From: Desulfovibrio sp.
GTDB taxonomy: Bacteria; Desulfobacterota; Desulfovibrionia; Desulfovibrionales; Desulfovibrionaceae
Reading direction: 5' to 3'
Length of the DNA: 64,000 nucleotides
Assembly: GCA_017528345.1 (NCBI GenBank)
Contig: JAFXOX010000032.1
Coordinates: 1-64,000, forward strand
Below, piece after piece: positions 47,375 through 55,394 of this stretch (position 1 is its first letter; each line of letters begins with the position of its first letter). The position numbers and the translations under genes were made by a program. Under the pieces are notes generated by a model. That model saw only the letters and a program-made list of their open reading frames with translations, was not told the origin of the DNA and made no database searches.

Positions 47375-48052
47375 TTACAGGGCGACGGCTCTCTGCTCAG
47401 CAAGCTGCAGCACAACTCTTGCTGCGGCACAGGCTGCACCATAGCCATTATCAATATTGAGCACACCAATACCTGGAGCACAGCTCACAAGCATGCTTGC
47501 GAGGGCCGCGTGTCCCTCACAGGCCATGCCATAGCCCACGGAGGTCGGCACGGCAAAAATCGGCTTCGGTGTCAGCCCACCCAGGACGCTTGCAAGTGCC
47601 GCATCAAGACCTGCCACAACGATGACGCAGCCGCAGGCATTGATGGCCTCAAGCTTTTCTGTCAGCCGCCAGAGACCTGCCACGCCGCAGTCCTCAAAAA
47701 GCTCAAAGGGTATCCCAAGATAGCTCAGGGTACGTGCCGCCTCATGGGAGACAAAGGCATCGGCTGTGCCGGCTGAAACAATGGCAACGGTTGCGGTTTT
47801 TTTGGGGGCAAGTCCGGACGCATACGCTGTGCGCGAAACAGCGTCATAGTCATAGCCTGCGGAAATCTTCTCTGGCACCCGTGCAAAGATATCACTGGCT
47901 AAACGCGTAAAAAGGATACTGCGCTCGCCTTTTGGGCCAAAACGTTCCAGAAGTTCACAGATGGCCTCAAAGGACTTTCCCTCGCAGAAAACCGCCTCAG
48001 GCAGGCCTATGCGTGCCGCCCGTCCATGATCAAAAAGAATCTGGGAATGCAT
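47375..48052 (-). CDS. larB: LarB, pyridinium-3,5-biscarboxylic acid mononucleotide synthase
   Basis: A 225-residue LarB/PurE-like carboxylase/hydrolase for the nickel-pincer nucleotide cofactor. The AIR-carboxylase-like core is clear (TVAIVSAGTADAFVSHEAAR; CVIVVAGLDAALASVLGGLT; PTSVGYG; LNIDNGYGAACAA), with the N-terminal DHGRAARIGLPEAVFCEGKS of LarB. GGGAG precedes ATG 48052. It is 32 bases after larC. LarE and an obvious lactate racemase gene are not in the window. Confidence 0.9.
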   Translation of the reverse strand: MHSQILFDHGRAARIGLPEAVFCEGKSFEAICELLERFGPKGERSILFTRLASDIFARVPEKISAGYDYDAVSRTAYASGLAPKKTATVAIVSAGTADAFVSHEAARTLSYLGIPFELFEDCGVAGLWRLTEKLEAINACGCVIVVAGLDAALASVLGGLTPKPIFAVPTSVGYGMACEGHAALASMLVSCAPGIGVLNIDNGYGAACAAARVVLQLAEQRAVAL

Positions 48053-48084
48053 GGCTTCTCCCACACGCTGCGAAAAAGCGAGCG

Positions 48085-48867
48085 CTAGACAAGCGCTTTG
48101 CCCATGGCAAAGCTTACGCCATTGGGCAGATCCGCAAACTCGCGGCTGCCGTAGACAAGCGCGGTTTTGGCAACCTGCATGGCAGGCCACGGTCCGAATT
48201 CCACAGGCCAGACATGGAGAAGTGCTGCAGCCGTGGGTGTCACGGTTTCTCCCTGTCCGGCAAAGGGACAGACTTTCAGCCCCTCAAGCAGGCGCAGCAC
48301 AGCGGGAGCCGGTACAGGCAAAAGACCGTGGGCGCACTGCACAGAGCCATCCCCCACAGGCAGAGGACTCACCACAAGACGGCTCAGGGAAAGTGTGGCC
48401 AAAAGCTCACAGGCGAAACAGATATCAAGAATACTGTCTAATGCCCCCACCTCGTGAAAATGCACCTCTTCCGGAGGGATACCATGCACCTCCCCTTCCG
48501 CCCGCGCCAAAAGCTCAAAGGTGGCAGTTGCCCAGTCACGCGCCTGCTCACACAATCCGCTCTTGGCAATGATGGCCACAATATCCGCACAATGCCTGTG
48601 CTCGTGTTCATGGGGAAGGGAAACCTGAAGATGCCAGCCTGAGACATGCGAGACAGCTTTTTTCACAAGCGCAACGGTCCCAGCAAGCTCAGGCATAATC
48701 TTGGCAAGCCTGGCATTGATTTCATCGGCTGAAAAACCGTGCATGCACAAAAGCCCGGCAACCAGCATATCGCCAGAAAGCCCTGAATGGGAGCGAATCG
48801 TCAGAATGTTACCAGCTTCCTTAGGCGCATGTGGCTCCTCATGTGCGTGGGCGTGACAATGAGACAT
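48085..48867 (-). CDS. larC: LarC-type nickel insertion protein, N-terminal (LarC1) domain only
   Basis: A 260-residue protein matching the LarC N-terminal half: SGLSGDMLVAGLLCMHGFSA, EEVHFHEVGALDSILDICFA, PLPVGDGSVQCAHGLLPVPA and a closing ALVYGSREF. A His-rich leader (SHCHAHAHEEPHAP) may bind nickel. Full LarC is about 400 residues; the C-terminal catalytic LarC2 half is missing and larB starts 32 bases on, leaving no room for a frameshift extension. SD AAAGGAG precedes ATG 48867. The activity is therefore uncertain. Confidence 0.8.
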   Translation of the reverse strand: MSHCHAHAHEEPHAPKEAGNILTIRSHSGLSGDMLVAGLLCMHGFSADEINARLAKIMPELAGTVALVKKAVSHVSGWHLQVSLPHEHEHRHCADIVAIIAKSGLCEQARDWATATFELLARAEGEVHGIPPEEVHFHEVGALDSILDICFACELLATLSLSRLVVSPLPVGDGSVQCAHGLLPVPAPAVLRLLEGLKVCPFAGQGETVTPTAAALLHVWPVEFGPWPAMQVAKTALVYGSREFADLPNGVSFAMGKALV

Positions 48868-48948
48868 ACTGGCTCCTTTGGCAATGATCTGAAAAAAAAA
48901 CGCTGACAAGACCATATGCCTGAATGCCACGCAGCGCAAGAAAGCCGA

Positions 48949-48968
48949 AAGGCCCCGACTGGGGCCTT
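48949..48968 (-). terminator. Terminator after cbiK
   Basis: Stem AAGGCCCC / GGGGCCTT, loop of four, followed on the minus strand by a T-rich tail (TTTCGGCTTTCTT), 28 bases past the cbiK stop. Confidence 0.7.
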
Positions 48969-48996
48969 CCACGTCAAACAAAAACAGGAAAGACGC

Positions 48997-49908
48997 TTAC
49001 TTCTTCTTGGGTTCACGGGTCAGATCATCACGGCTTTGGCTTGCATGCTCAATATAGAGCTTGGCCACTTCCGGCAAAAGCCCAAGACCTTCAAGATTGA
49101 CATCCACCTCAAAGCCCTCAGCCTTAAGACGGGAGGCCCAGGAATCGTCCTCGCTGCCGCCGAGATCATTGCGGGCATGGTCGCCGGCCACAACCATCAG
49201 TGGCCGCAAAAGCACCTTCTTGACCTGACGAGCTTTGAGTTCGGCAAGGAGTTCTTCAAATCCGCGCTGTCCTTCGACAGTGGCCATGAAGACCAGGGGG
49301 TCCAGCGCCGTAAAGACCTGGCGGACGCCTTCAAAGGTCAATCCAGCCCGGCCGTGTTCCTGACCATGGCCCATCAAAACCAGAGCGCAAGCTTCCCCAC
49401 GCTTCTCTTTGCAGCTGGCAAGGACAGCTTTTGCCACAATCTCCGCATCCTCCCGGCTTTCCAGAAGGGGGCGACCAATATAGACGGCATCAAAACGACC
49501 GGGATGCTTCTTCACCTCAAGCAAGAGCGCACGCTCAAGCTCCGTATATTCCTCTCCGGCCATGACATGTAAAGGCTGCACGCGCACAACGCGCACGCCC
49601 TGCTTCTTCAGATGGCGCAAAGCCTCGGCAATGCCAGGGATATGTTCGCCCTGCTTGTCGAGCTTTTTCCGAATAATTTGTGACGTATACGTCCAGGCCA
49701 CAGGCGCCTTGGCAAAGCTTCCGCGAAACGCCTTTTCCACAGCCTGAAAGGAGCTTTTGGCCTCAGGCACACTTGTGCCAAAAGCTGCCAGGAGAAAACC
49801 TTCCTTGGCCGCAACCTGACTTCTCGCCTGCACCTCGCCTGACATCAGAACGACGCAGAAAACGGCAAGGAGTGCGGCCCAAAGCCGCCCTTTGTTCCAT
49901 ACAGTCAT
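48997..49908 (-). CDS. cbiK: Exported sirohydrochlorin cobaltochelatase CbiK
   Basis: A 303-residue anaerobic-pathway chelatase that inserts cobalt (or iron) into sirohydrochlorin or related tetrapyrroles. Metal-binding histidines sit in QPLHVMAGEEY, MGHGQEH and VVAGDHARND. The start GFLLAAFGTSVPEA matches the family. A signal peptide (ALLAVFCVVLMSGEVQA) precedes it, as in the periplasmic CbiK of Desulfovibrio. ATG 49908 is chosen for the GGAGG five bases upstream; the longer frame runs through the riboswitch. Expression should fall when cobalamin is abundant. Confidence 0.93.
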   Translation of the reverse strand: MTVWNKGRLWAALLAVFCVVLMSGEVQARSQVAAKEGFLLAAFGTSVPEAKSSFQAVEKAFRGSFAKAPVAWTYTSQIIRKKLDKQGEHIPGIAEALRHLKKQGVRVVRVQPLHVMAGEEYTELERALLLEVKKHPGRFDAVYIGRPLLESREDAEIVAKAVLASCKEKRGEACALVLMGHGQEHGRAGLTFEGVRQVFTALDPLVFMATVEGQRGFEELLAELKARQVKKVLLRPLMVVAGDHARNDLGGSEDDSWASRLKAEGFEVDVNLEGLGLLPEVAKLYIEHASQSRDDLTREPKKK

Positions 49909-49939
49909 ACAACCTCCAATCGAGCGTTGAAAGGTGAAC

Positions 49940-50112
49940 AAGAACCCCTGCCGGGTATTCGGACTCAAGATTTGCGAAAACCACGTTTTCCACGAACTCT
50001 GGCCACCTTCACCGCAAAGCGACTGGCTGTCTGAGACCTGCCAGAGTTCTCCTCTTTCACCGCAGCGCGACTGTTTCCGGTTTGCACGGAAATTCCCCGC
50101 AACAAGGGTCAA
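49940..50112 (-). promoter_or_regulatory. Cobalamin (AdoCbl) riboswitch before cbiK
   Basis: Minus strand: GGGGAA, CCGTGCAAACCGGAAACAG and TCGCGCTGCGGTGAAAGAGG form the conserved core, and GAGTCCGAATACC is a B12 box. It ends about 35 bases before ATG 49908. No intrinsic terminator follows, so control is probably at translation. It starts just beyond the MATE gene. Confidence 0.85.
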
Positions 50113-50137
50113 CCACAAAAAGCTCCAAACTGCCCGG

Positions 50138-51523
50138 TCAGTGAGACCTGACCGGATGTACATGATGACCGTGCAAAAGCACGACCCGACGAAAACGCAG
50201 ATAGACAAAGGTGATAAACAGTGCCGTGACAAGCCAGCTTAGAGGGTAGGAAGCCACAAGCACGGTAAAATCAGGCCAGATCTTAAACACCGTAAAGACC
50301 CAGACCACGCGTATGCCACAGATGGCCACAAGGGTCGCCACAGCCGGCTGCAGACTGCAGCCGTAGCCACGCAATGCCCCTGAGAGCACATCGATAAAAA
50401 TGGTCACCACATTGGGCAAAACAATGAGATAGATGCGCACCATGGCTGTGTCCAGGACCTTGGGGTCCTGGGAAAAAAAGCCCAGAAGACTTGGTGCGGC
50501 AAGGATGATGGCCAGACTCATGACAAGATTCAGGGGAAGGGTCAGGGCCAGGGTGACTCTTGTCACCCGCAGACAGCGGGCGAGATTGCGCGCGCCATAA
50601 TTCTGGCTGACAAAGGTCGTGGCTGCCTGGGCAAAGGCGCTCATCAGGCAGTACATATTGATTTCAATGGTAAAGGCCGCGGCAGAGCCTGCGATGGCGA
50701 TGGGGCCGAGACTATTGATGGCCGACTGCACAAGAACATTGGAAAAACAAAAGACCATGCCCTGAATGGCCGCAGGCAGACCAATGCGCAGCATCTCCGC
50801 GCATTCCCCGCGATCGAGCTTGCGTGGGATGAGCGAAAGCCCAAAGACCTGGCGACGCATCAGCATGAGGATGAGAATAAGCGCACTCACGCCGTTGGCC
50901 AGGCTTGTGGCCATGGCTACCCCGGCCACGCCCCAGTGCAGGTGCAGGGTAAAAAACAGGTTTAAGACAATATTGAGGAGACTGGCCACAGCCAGACTGA
51001 TGAAGGGACTTGTGGTATCGCCCTGGCTGCGCAGCATGGCCGCAGCAAAATTATAGATGGCAACGGCAGGAAGGCCAAGTAAGTAATACTCAAAATAGAC
51101 CTTGGAAAGCGGCAGAAGATCCTCGGGGACAGAAAGCAAGATAAGAATGTGATCAGCTACAGGATAGCAGCACACAAGACAGACAAGCCCAAGGACGAGA
51201 GCCATGCAGGCCGCTGTCTGCGAAGCCCGGACAATACGCAGGGGTTCCTGTGCTCCAAAATATTTGGCAATAACCACATTGCAGCCCAGCGCAAGGCCTC
51301 CGAAGAGCGCCACAAAAAGGCTGATAACCGCTGTGAGGCTGCCCACAGCCCCCATGGCCTCATTGCCCAGATAATGTCCCAGTACAGCCACATCGGCGGT
51401 ATTGAAGAGCTGCTGCAGCACATTGGTCAAAGCCAGAGGCACAGAAAAAAGCACAAGCTTGTCCCAGATGGAACCGGAAAGCATACCCATCTGATTTTGC
51501 TTGTTTTTTAGGCGAGCAAACAT
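50138..51523 (-). CDS. MATE-family multidrug/toxin efflux transporter
   Basis: A 461-residue inner-membrane antiporter with twelve helices and the two-fold MATE repeat (LVLFSVPLALTNVLQQLFNT; NTADVAVLGHYLG; AEMLRIGLPAAIQGMVFCFS; QNYGARN). The substrate (drug, metabolite or cofactor precursor) cannot be read. It lies directly upstream of the cobalamin riboswitch with no terminator, so its mRNA may run into cbiK. Confidence 0.92.
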   Translation of the reverse strand: MFARLKNKQNQMGMLSGSIWDKLVLFSVPLALTNVLQQLFNTADVAVLGHYLGNEAMGAVGSLTAVISLFVALFGGLALGCNVVIAKYFGAQEPLRIVRASQTAACMALVLGLVCLVCCYPVADHILILLSVPEDLLPLSKVYFEYYLLGLPAVAIYNFAAAMLRSQGDTTSPFISLAVASLLNIVLNLFFTLHLHWGVAGVAMATSLANGVSALILILMLMRRQVFGLSLIPRKLDRGECAEMLRIGLPAAIQGMVFCFSNVLVQSAINSLGPIAIAGSAAAFTIEINMYCLMSAFAQAATTFVSQNYGARNLARCLRVTRVTLALTLPLNLVMSLAIILAAPSLLGFFSQDPKVLDTAMVRIYLIVLPNVVTIFIDVLSGALRGYGCSLQPAVATLVAICGIRVVWVFTVFKIWPDFTVLVASYPLSWLVTALFITFVYLRFRRVVLLHGHHVHPVRSH

Positions 51524-51732
51524 CGTGCGTACTGCAACCCCACAATCAATGGCTGAGGAAGAAAAAAAACAACGGCAAGGTCAGCCTGAGCCTCCCCATA
51601 CTCACGGAAGGCTTGTGAACCATGGCTCTCAATCCAGCAGTGCTTTACAGCTCAATACGCAGCCTCGTGGATGTACCGCAATCCATAGGCGTCAGCTTCT
51701 AGCCAGAAGCCCATTGCCAGTATCTCCGGTTC

Positions 51733-53241
51733 TTACTTGGCGTTATGCTGCCCCATGCGCTTTTCCATGTGCCGCATCAGCAGCGGCGAAATCAGCCCAA
51801 AAAGACAGAGACCGATGAGAAGCCAGCACAAAGGTGTGGAGAAAAGAATGGAAGGATCACCGTCGTTCAGAAGCAGGGAACGGCGCAGCCCCTTTTCACC
51901 AATGGGCCCGAGAATCAAGCCAAGAACAATGGCTGCGGTATTCAGACCAAATTTCTGTGCAAGCCAGCCCAAAAGGCCAAAACAAAACATGATCACCACT
52001 TCTTCGAAATTGTTGTGGATGGCATAGGAGCCCACAACACAGAGCAGAAAGATGCAGGGAATAAGTATGGCGTCAGAGAGTCTGCCGATCTGTGCAAAGC
52101 CCCGGCAGCCGGCCAAACCTACGGCAAGCATACAGAACTGAATGAGCACAAAGCCGCCGAAAAAGGTATAGGTCATGCCGGCATAGGTCGTGAAAAGCTC
52201 GGGCCCAGGCTGCAGACCGTGGATGATCAATCCCCCCATGAGCACAGCCGTCACGGATTCACCGGGTATGCCAAGGGTCAGCGTGGGAATGAGGGATCCG
52301 CCGGTCACGGCATTATTGGCAGCCTCAGAACCGGCCACGCCTTCAATGGACCCCTTGCCGAACTCCTCCTTGTGCCGAGAAAAACGTCTAGCCTCATTAT
52401 AGCCCATAAAACAGGCAATGGAGGCCCCAGCGCCAGGAAGAATGCCCACAATATTGCCAATAATCCAGGAGCGCAGCACATGCGGTGTCAGCCGCTTCAC
52501 CTCAGCCCCGCTCAAACCGATCTTATCCTTAAAATCCACAGGCCGTGCACGCTGCACAATGGCTTTTTCCGCCAAGATCAGCACCTGGCTCATGGAGAAC
52601 AGACCAATGAGCGCACAGGTCGTATTGATGCCCGAGTCAAGGATACTGAAATCAAAGGTGAAACGCGGCACACCTTCCATGGGATCCATGCCTACAGTTG
52701 AAAGCAGCAGGCCCAGGACACCGCTCATCAGCCCCTTGAGCATAGATTTGGAAGAAACGCCCGCAATAATCGTCAGCCCGAAAAGGGAAAGCCAAAAATA
52801 TTCGGGACTTTTGAATTTCATGGCAAGCTGAGCCAGAAGCGGCGAAAAACAGTACAGGGAGAGGCAGCTCAGCAGGCCACCACAAAAAGAGGCTATACAG
52901 GCTACGGAGATGGCCTTGGCTGCCCTGCCCTGCAAGGTCAGCTGATAGCCGTCAATAGCTGTGGCAGCTGAAGCCGGCGTACCTGGAGTGTGGATGAGAA
53001 TGGCGCTGATGGAGCCGCCAAAAATGGCACCACAGTAGACTCCGCCCAGCACAATGAGTCCTGTGGCCGGATCCATGCCAAAAGTCACAGGCAAAAGCAA
53101 TGCAACACCCATGGCTGCAGACAGGCCTGGCAGACAGCCGATGACAATACCCACAATAGTGGCTAGCAACATGGCCAGAAGATTGACGGGACTTAAGGCG
53201 TTGATCAATCCCTGGGAGACAAGAGCAAGCGTATCAGGCAT
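51733..53241 (-). CDS. tctA: Tripartite tricarboxylate transporter, large membrane subunit TctA
   Basis: A 502-residue TctA protein with about eleven helices. Signature blocks: GIVIGCLPGLSAAMGVALLL, GAIFGGSISAILIHTPGTPA, and the second repeat GILPGAGASIACFMGY with TLGIPGESVTAVLMGGLIIH. It is the ion-driven permease working with TctB and the periplasmic TctC. GGAGGG precedes ATG 53241, 11 bases after tctB. Confidence 0.95.
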   Translation of the reverse strand: MPDTLALVSQGLINALSPVNLLAMLLATIVGIVIGCLPGLSAAMGVALLLPVTFGMDPATGLIVLGGVYCGAIFGGSISAILIHTPGTPASAATAIDGYQLTLQGRAAKAISVACIASFCGGLLSCLSLYCFSPLLAQLAMKFKSPEYFWLSLFGLTIIAGVSSKSMLKGLMSGVLGLLLSTVGMDPMEGVPRFTFDFSILDSGINTTCALIGLFSMSQVLILAEKAIVQRARPVDFKDKIGLSGAEVKRLTPHVLRSWIIGNIVGILPGAGASIACFMGYNEARRFSRHKEEFGKGSIEGVAGSEAANNAVTGGSLIPTLTLGIPGESVTAVLMGGLIIHGLQPGPELFTTYAGMTYTFFGGFVLIQFCMLAVGLAGCRGFAQIGRLSDAILIPCIFLLCVVGSYAIHNNFEEVVIMFCFGLLGWLAQKFGLNTAAIVLGLILGPIGEKGLRRSLLLNDGDPSILFSTPLCWLLIGLCLFGLISPLLMRHMEKRMGQHNAK

Positions 53242-53252
53242 GGTGGCCCTCC

Positions 53253-53699
53253 TTAGGCAAAAAGCCGGCCCACAGGCAGGGGCACCTTGAGAAACAGGGT
53301 AAACACAGCATAGATCAGTGCAGCGAGAACTGCGATGGACAGAAGCAGGTGAAGCTTGGGGACACGCAAAAAACACATGCACAGCACAAGATAGGCCAAG
53401 CTTGTCACATAGAAGCCAAGATACGGCAAAAGCGCCATATAGGCCATACAGGCAAGCAGGACAAAGAAAAACTGACCGGCCCTGAAGCCGGCAAAGATAT
53501 CCGGCAGATCATTGATGAGCCCGCGTCGTTTCAAGGCGAATACTTCGCGCAGAACAAAGCAGGTATTGAGTACGGCAAGGCATGCCAGAATGGTCAAAGG
53601 ATAGGTTCTGGCCTCTTCTGGCAGGGTGGTCACCATAAGATAAAAAAAGAGGCAGACCCCGTACATAAAAAGACCGACACCAAGATCTGATCGCTTCAT
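53253..53699 (-). CDS. tctB: Tripartite tricarboxylate transporter, small membrane subunit TctB
   Basis: A 148-residue four-helix membrane protein (LGVGLFMYGVCLFFYLMVTT; YLGFYVTSLAYLVLCMCFL) directly before tctA. The start ATG 53699 follows a hairpin-bridged ribosome site; the longer frame to 53846 would translate that hairpin and is rejected. Several terminators separate it from tctC, so it should have a promoter of its own. Confidence 0.9.
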   Translation of the reverse strand: MKRSDLGVGLFMYGVCLFFYLMVTTLPEEARTYPLTILACLAVLNTCFVLREVFALKRRGLINDLPDIFAGFRAGQFFFVLLACMAYMALLPYLGFYVTSLAYLVLCMCFLRVPKLHLLLSIAVLAALIYAVFTLFLKVPLPVGRLFA

Positions 53700-53754
53700 C
53701 AGTTCATCAGCGTTGTTACCCGAGCCTTCAGGCTGGGGAGGAAACGCTGCCTCC
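53700..53754 (-). promoter_or_regulatory. Hairpin-bridged ribosome site (element C) of tctB
   Basis: Minus strand: GGAGG (53754-53750), CAGCGT (53749-53744), inner stem CCCCAGCC/GGCTCGGG, ACGCTG-equivalent arm (53713-53708), 8 bases, ATG 53699. GGAGG can alternatively pair with the CCTCC nine bases after it. Confidence 0.75.
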
Positions 53755-53775
53755 ATTTTTTCCTCAAAACAAGAA

Positions 53776-53904
53776 AGCCCTGTGAGAGCTAGGTTGTCTG
53801 CCACTCTCACAGGGTAAACCAAAAATCCGGGGAAGGTTGCTCCCATCTGGGCGGTGCTTACACACCGCCCTTTCTTTTTACGGCAAAGCTACTGCCTCGT
53901 CAAG
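53776..53904. repeat. 129-bp direct repeat, copy 1
   Basis: About 85-90% identical to 54066-54194. It contains the inverted repeats CCCTGTGAGAG / CTCTCACAGGG and GGGCGGTG / CACCGCCC. The second is followed by TTTCTTTTT, a good plus-strand terminator; the first is followed by a T-rich tail on the minus strand. Confidence 0.85.
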
Positions 53905-54065
53905 CAGCTTGAAAAGCACATCTAAGCCGTGTAGAAAACCTGCGGGACTTCCCTCCTCGAAGGAGGGTTTGCCCTATGTGGCAAGTTCTCATAAGCTTTG
54001 CCGTCCAAGTGGCGGCAACAATTGTGGCTGAGTTACTTCTTTCATTTTTAAACAAGAAATAACAA

Positions 54066-54194
54066 AAGCCCTGTGAGAGCTGGATTCCGTGCCACTCTCA
54101 CAGGGTAAATTCCAAACCGGGGAGGGTTGCTCCCATCTGGGCGGTGCTACCACACCGCCCTTTCCTTTTACGGCAAAGCTACTGCCTCGTCAAG
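54066..54194. repeat. 129-bp direct repeat, copy 2
   Basis: Second copy, same orientation, 161 bases after the first, same two stem-loops with changes mainly in loops. Between the copies lies another small hairpin (CCCTCC-TCGA-GGAGGG). No transposase gene is present; this may be a non-autonomous IS-end remnant. Confidence 0.85.
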
Positions 54195-54256
54195 GTCGCA
54201 TCCCAAACGGCTGAAAAGAATGTGTGCCTTGCTAAGCCTTGAGTTGCTCAAAATAA

Positions 54257-54292
54257 TCACAGGCACAGTTTTCTCAAAACCGTTGCCTGTGA
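54257..54292 (-). terminator. Second terminator-like hairpin after tctC
   Basis: Stem TCACAGGCA / TGCCTGTGA enclosing GTTTT/AAAAC, with TTATTTTG following on the minus strand. Confidence 0.5.
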
Positions 54293-54332
54293 CATCTGGT
54301 CACAGTGCTGGAAAACGATGTTGGCACAACTC

Positions 54333-54368
54333 AAAAAAATCAAGAAGGGGAGAGACTGCTCTCCCCTT
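54333..54368 (-). terminator. Rho-independent terminator after tctC
   Basis: Perfect stem AAGGGGAGAG / CTCTCCCCTT, four-base loop, followed on the minus strand by CTTGATTTTTTT; 15 bases past the tctC stop. Confidence 0.9.
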
Positions 54369-54382
54369 CACAAAAACGGCTT

Positions 54383-55339
54383 TTACGGCTTCTGATTATA
54401 AAGCGAGGAAACAATATCTCGTGAAAAGACAAGCTGCGAAAAGATGAGCTCCCCAAGAGCCTTGCTGTTCTTAAAATCAAGGCTCATCTTGGCCTTTTCA
54501 TGGGCGGCCACGCATTCTGGATCGTTCATGGTCTTCTGGAAGGCATCCTCGTAGAAGGCGATGATTTCCTTGGGGGTGCCAGCTGGCGCAACCAGAGCAC
54601 GGGCACTGCCATACCATTCCTTATAATAGCCAAGCTCGCCTAGGGTGGGAACATCGGGGAACTGGGCCAGACGGCGCGTATCAAAGACAGCAAGAATACG
54701 CAGTTCAGGGTTGCTGCCACCAACCAGAGGCGCTACATCGGCCACCTTGGCGCAGGAAAAATGTACTTCACCCTGGCGCAGGGCAAGGAGCTGATCGGCT
54801 GTGCCGCCGTAGGGAATGGCCTTGTAGGAGAATTTGGCTGATTGGGCCAAAAGTTGTGCTGCCGTGTGGTTGGAGGCCTGCTTGCCGTTCGTGGAACAAC
54901 GGTACTTATCTGATTCACGGCAGGCAGTAACAAGATCGTTGAGCGTCTTCCAGGGACTATTGGCCTTGACGACCACAACGCAGGTTTCGGTGAGATGGTT
55001 GGCAATGGGCACAATGCTCTGCACGGAAAAGGTGGATCTTGGCTGGGCACTCAGGGTCGTAAAAGAAGGAAGATTGATGAAGCCGATGGTGTAGCCGTCG
55101 GGCTTGGAACGGGCAAGTTCTGTCCAGCCGATTTTGCCGTCTCCGCCGGGCAGGTTGTTGATGACCAATGTTTGCCCCACATATTTACGGGCATACTGGG
55201 CCAAAAGACGTGCCCCGGTATCCGTACCGCTGCCGGCTTTATAGGCCACAATAACCGTCACATCTTTGTTGGGAGACCAGGCCTGCGAAGAGGCCGGTAA
55301 CAACAAAAACAACGCCAGTAGGAGAAGCATTTTTTTCAT
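54383..55339 (-). CDS. tctC: Tripartite tricarboxylate transporter, periplasmic binding protein TctC
   Basis: A 318-residue exported Bug/TctC-family protein. Signal peptide MLLLLALFLLLPASSQAW; mature blocks VIVAYKAGSGTDTGARLLAQ, YVGQTLVINNLPGGDGKIGW and GSARALVAPAGTPKEI. It captures a carboxylate and passes it to TctA/TctB. It precedes tctB on the same strand but is cut off by terminators, which would favour binding protein over permease. ATG 55339 follows a hairpin-bridged ribosome site. Confidence 0.92.
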   Translation of the reverse strand: MKKMLLLLALFLLLPASSQAWSPNKDVTVIVAYKAGSGTDTGARLLAQYARKYVGQTLVINNLPGGDGKIGWTELARSKPDGYTIGFINLPSFTTLSAQPRSTFSVQSIVPIANHLTETCVVVVKANSPWKTLNDLVTACRESDKYRCSTNGKQASNHTAAQLLAQSAKFSYKAIPYGGTADQLLALRQGEVHFSCAKVADVAPLVGGSNPELRILAVFDTRRLAQFPDVPTLGELGYYKEWYGSARALVAPAGTPKEIIAFYEDAFQKTMNDPECVAAHEKAKMSLDFKNSKALGELIFSQLVFSRDIVSSLYNQKP

Positions 55340-55394
55340 GAGATATTCAGCGTGGAAACCCCGTCATACATGACGGGGAGGAAACGCTGCCTCC
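55340..55394 (-). promoter_or_regulatory. Hairpin-bridged ribosome site (element B) of tctC
   Basis: Minus strand: GGAGG (55394-55390), CAGCGT (55389-55384), perfect inner stem CCCCGTCA/TGACGGGG, ACGCTG (55353-55348), 8 bases, ATG 55339. GGAGG could instead pair with the nearby CCTCC, a possible off state. Confidence 0.78.

Noticed and set aside
50020..50045. GAGACCTGCC on the plus strand as a B12 box, implying a plus-strand riboswitch
   Set aside because: The other conserved core blocks and the adjacent target gene cbiK are on the minus strand; the plus-strand match reflects a paired arm.
53837..54447. Two plus-strand frames beginning MLPSGRC in the tct gap
   Set aside because: Both arise from the duplicated 129-bp hairpin unit; their similarity is that of the repeat, and a terminator lies within each start.
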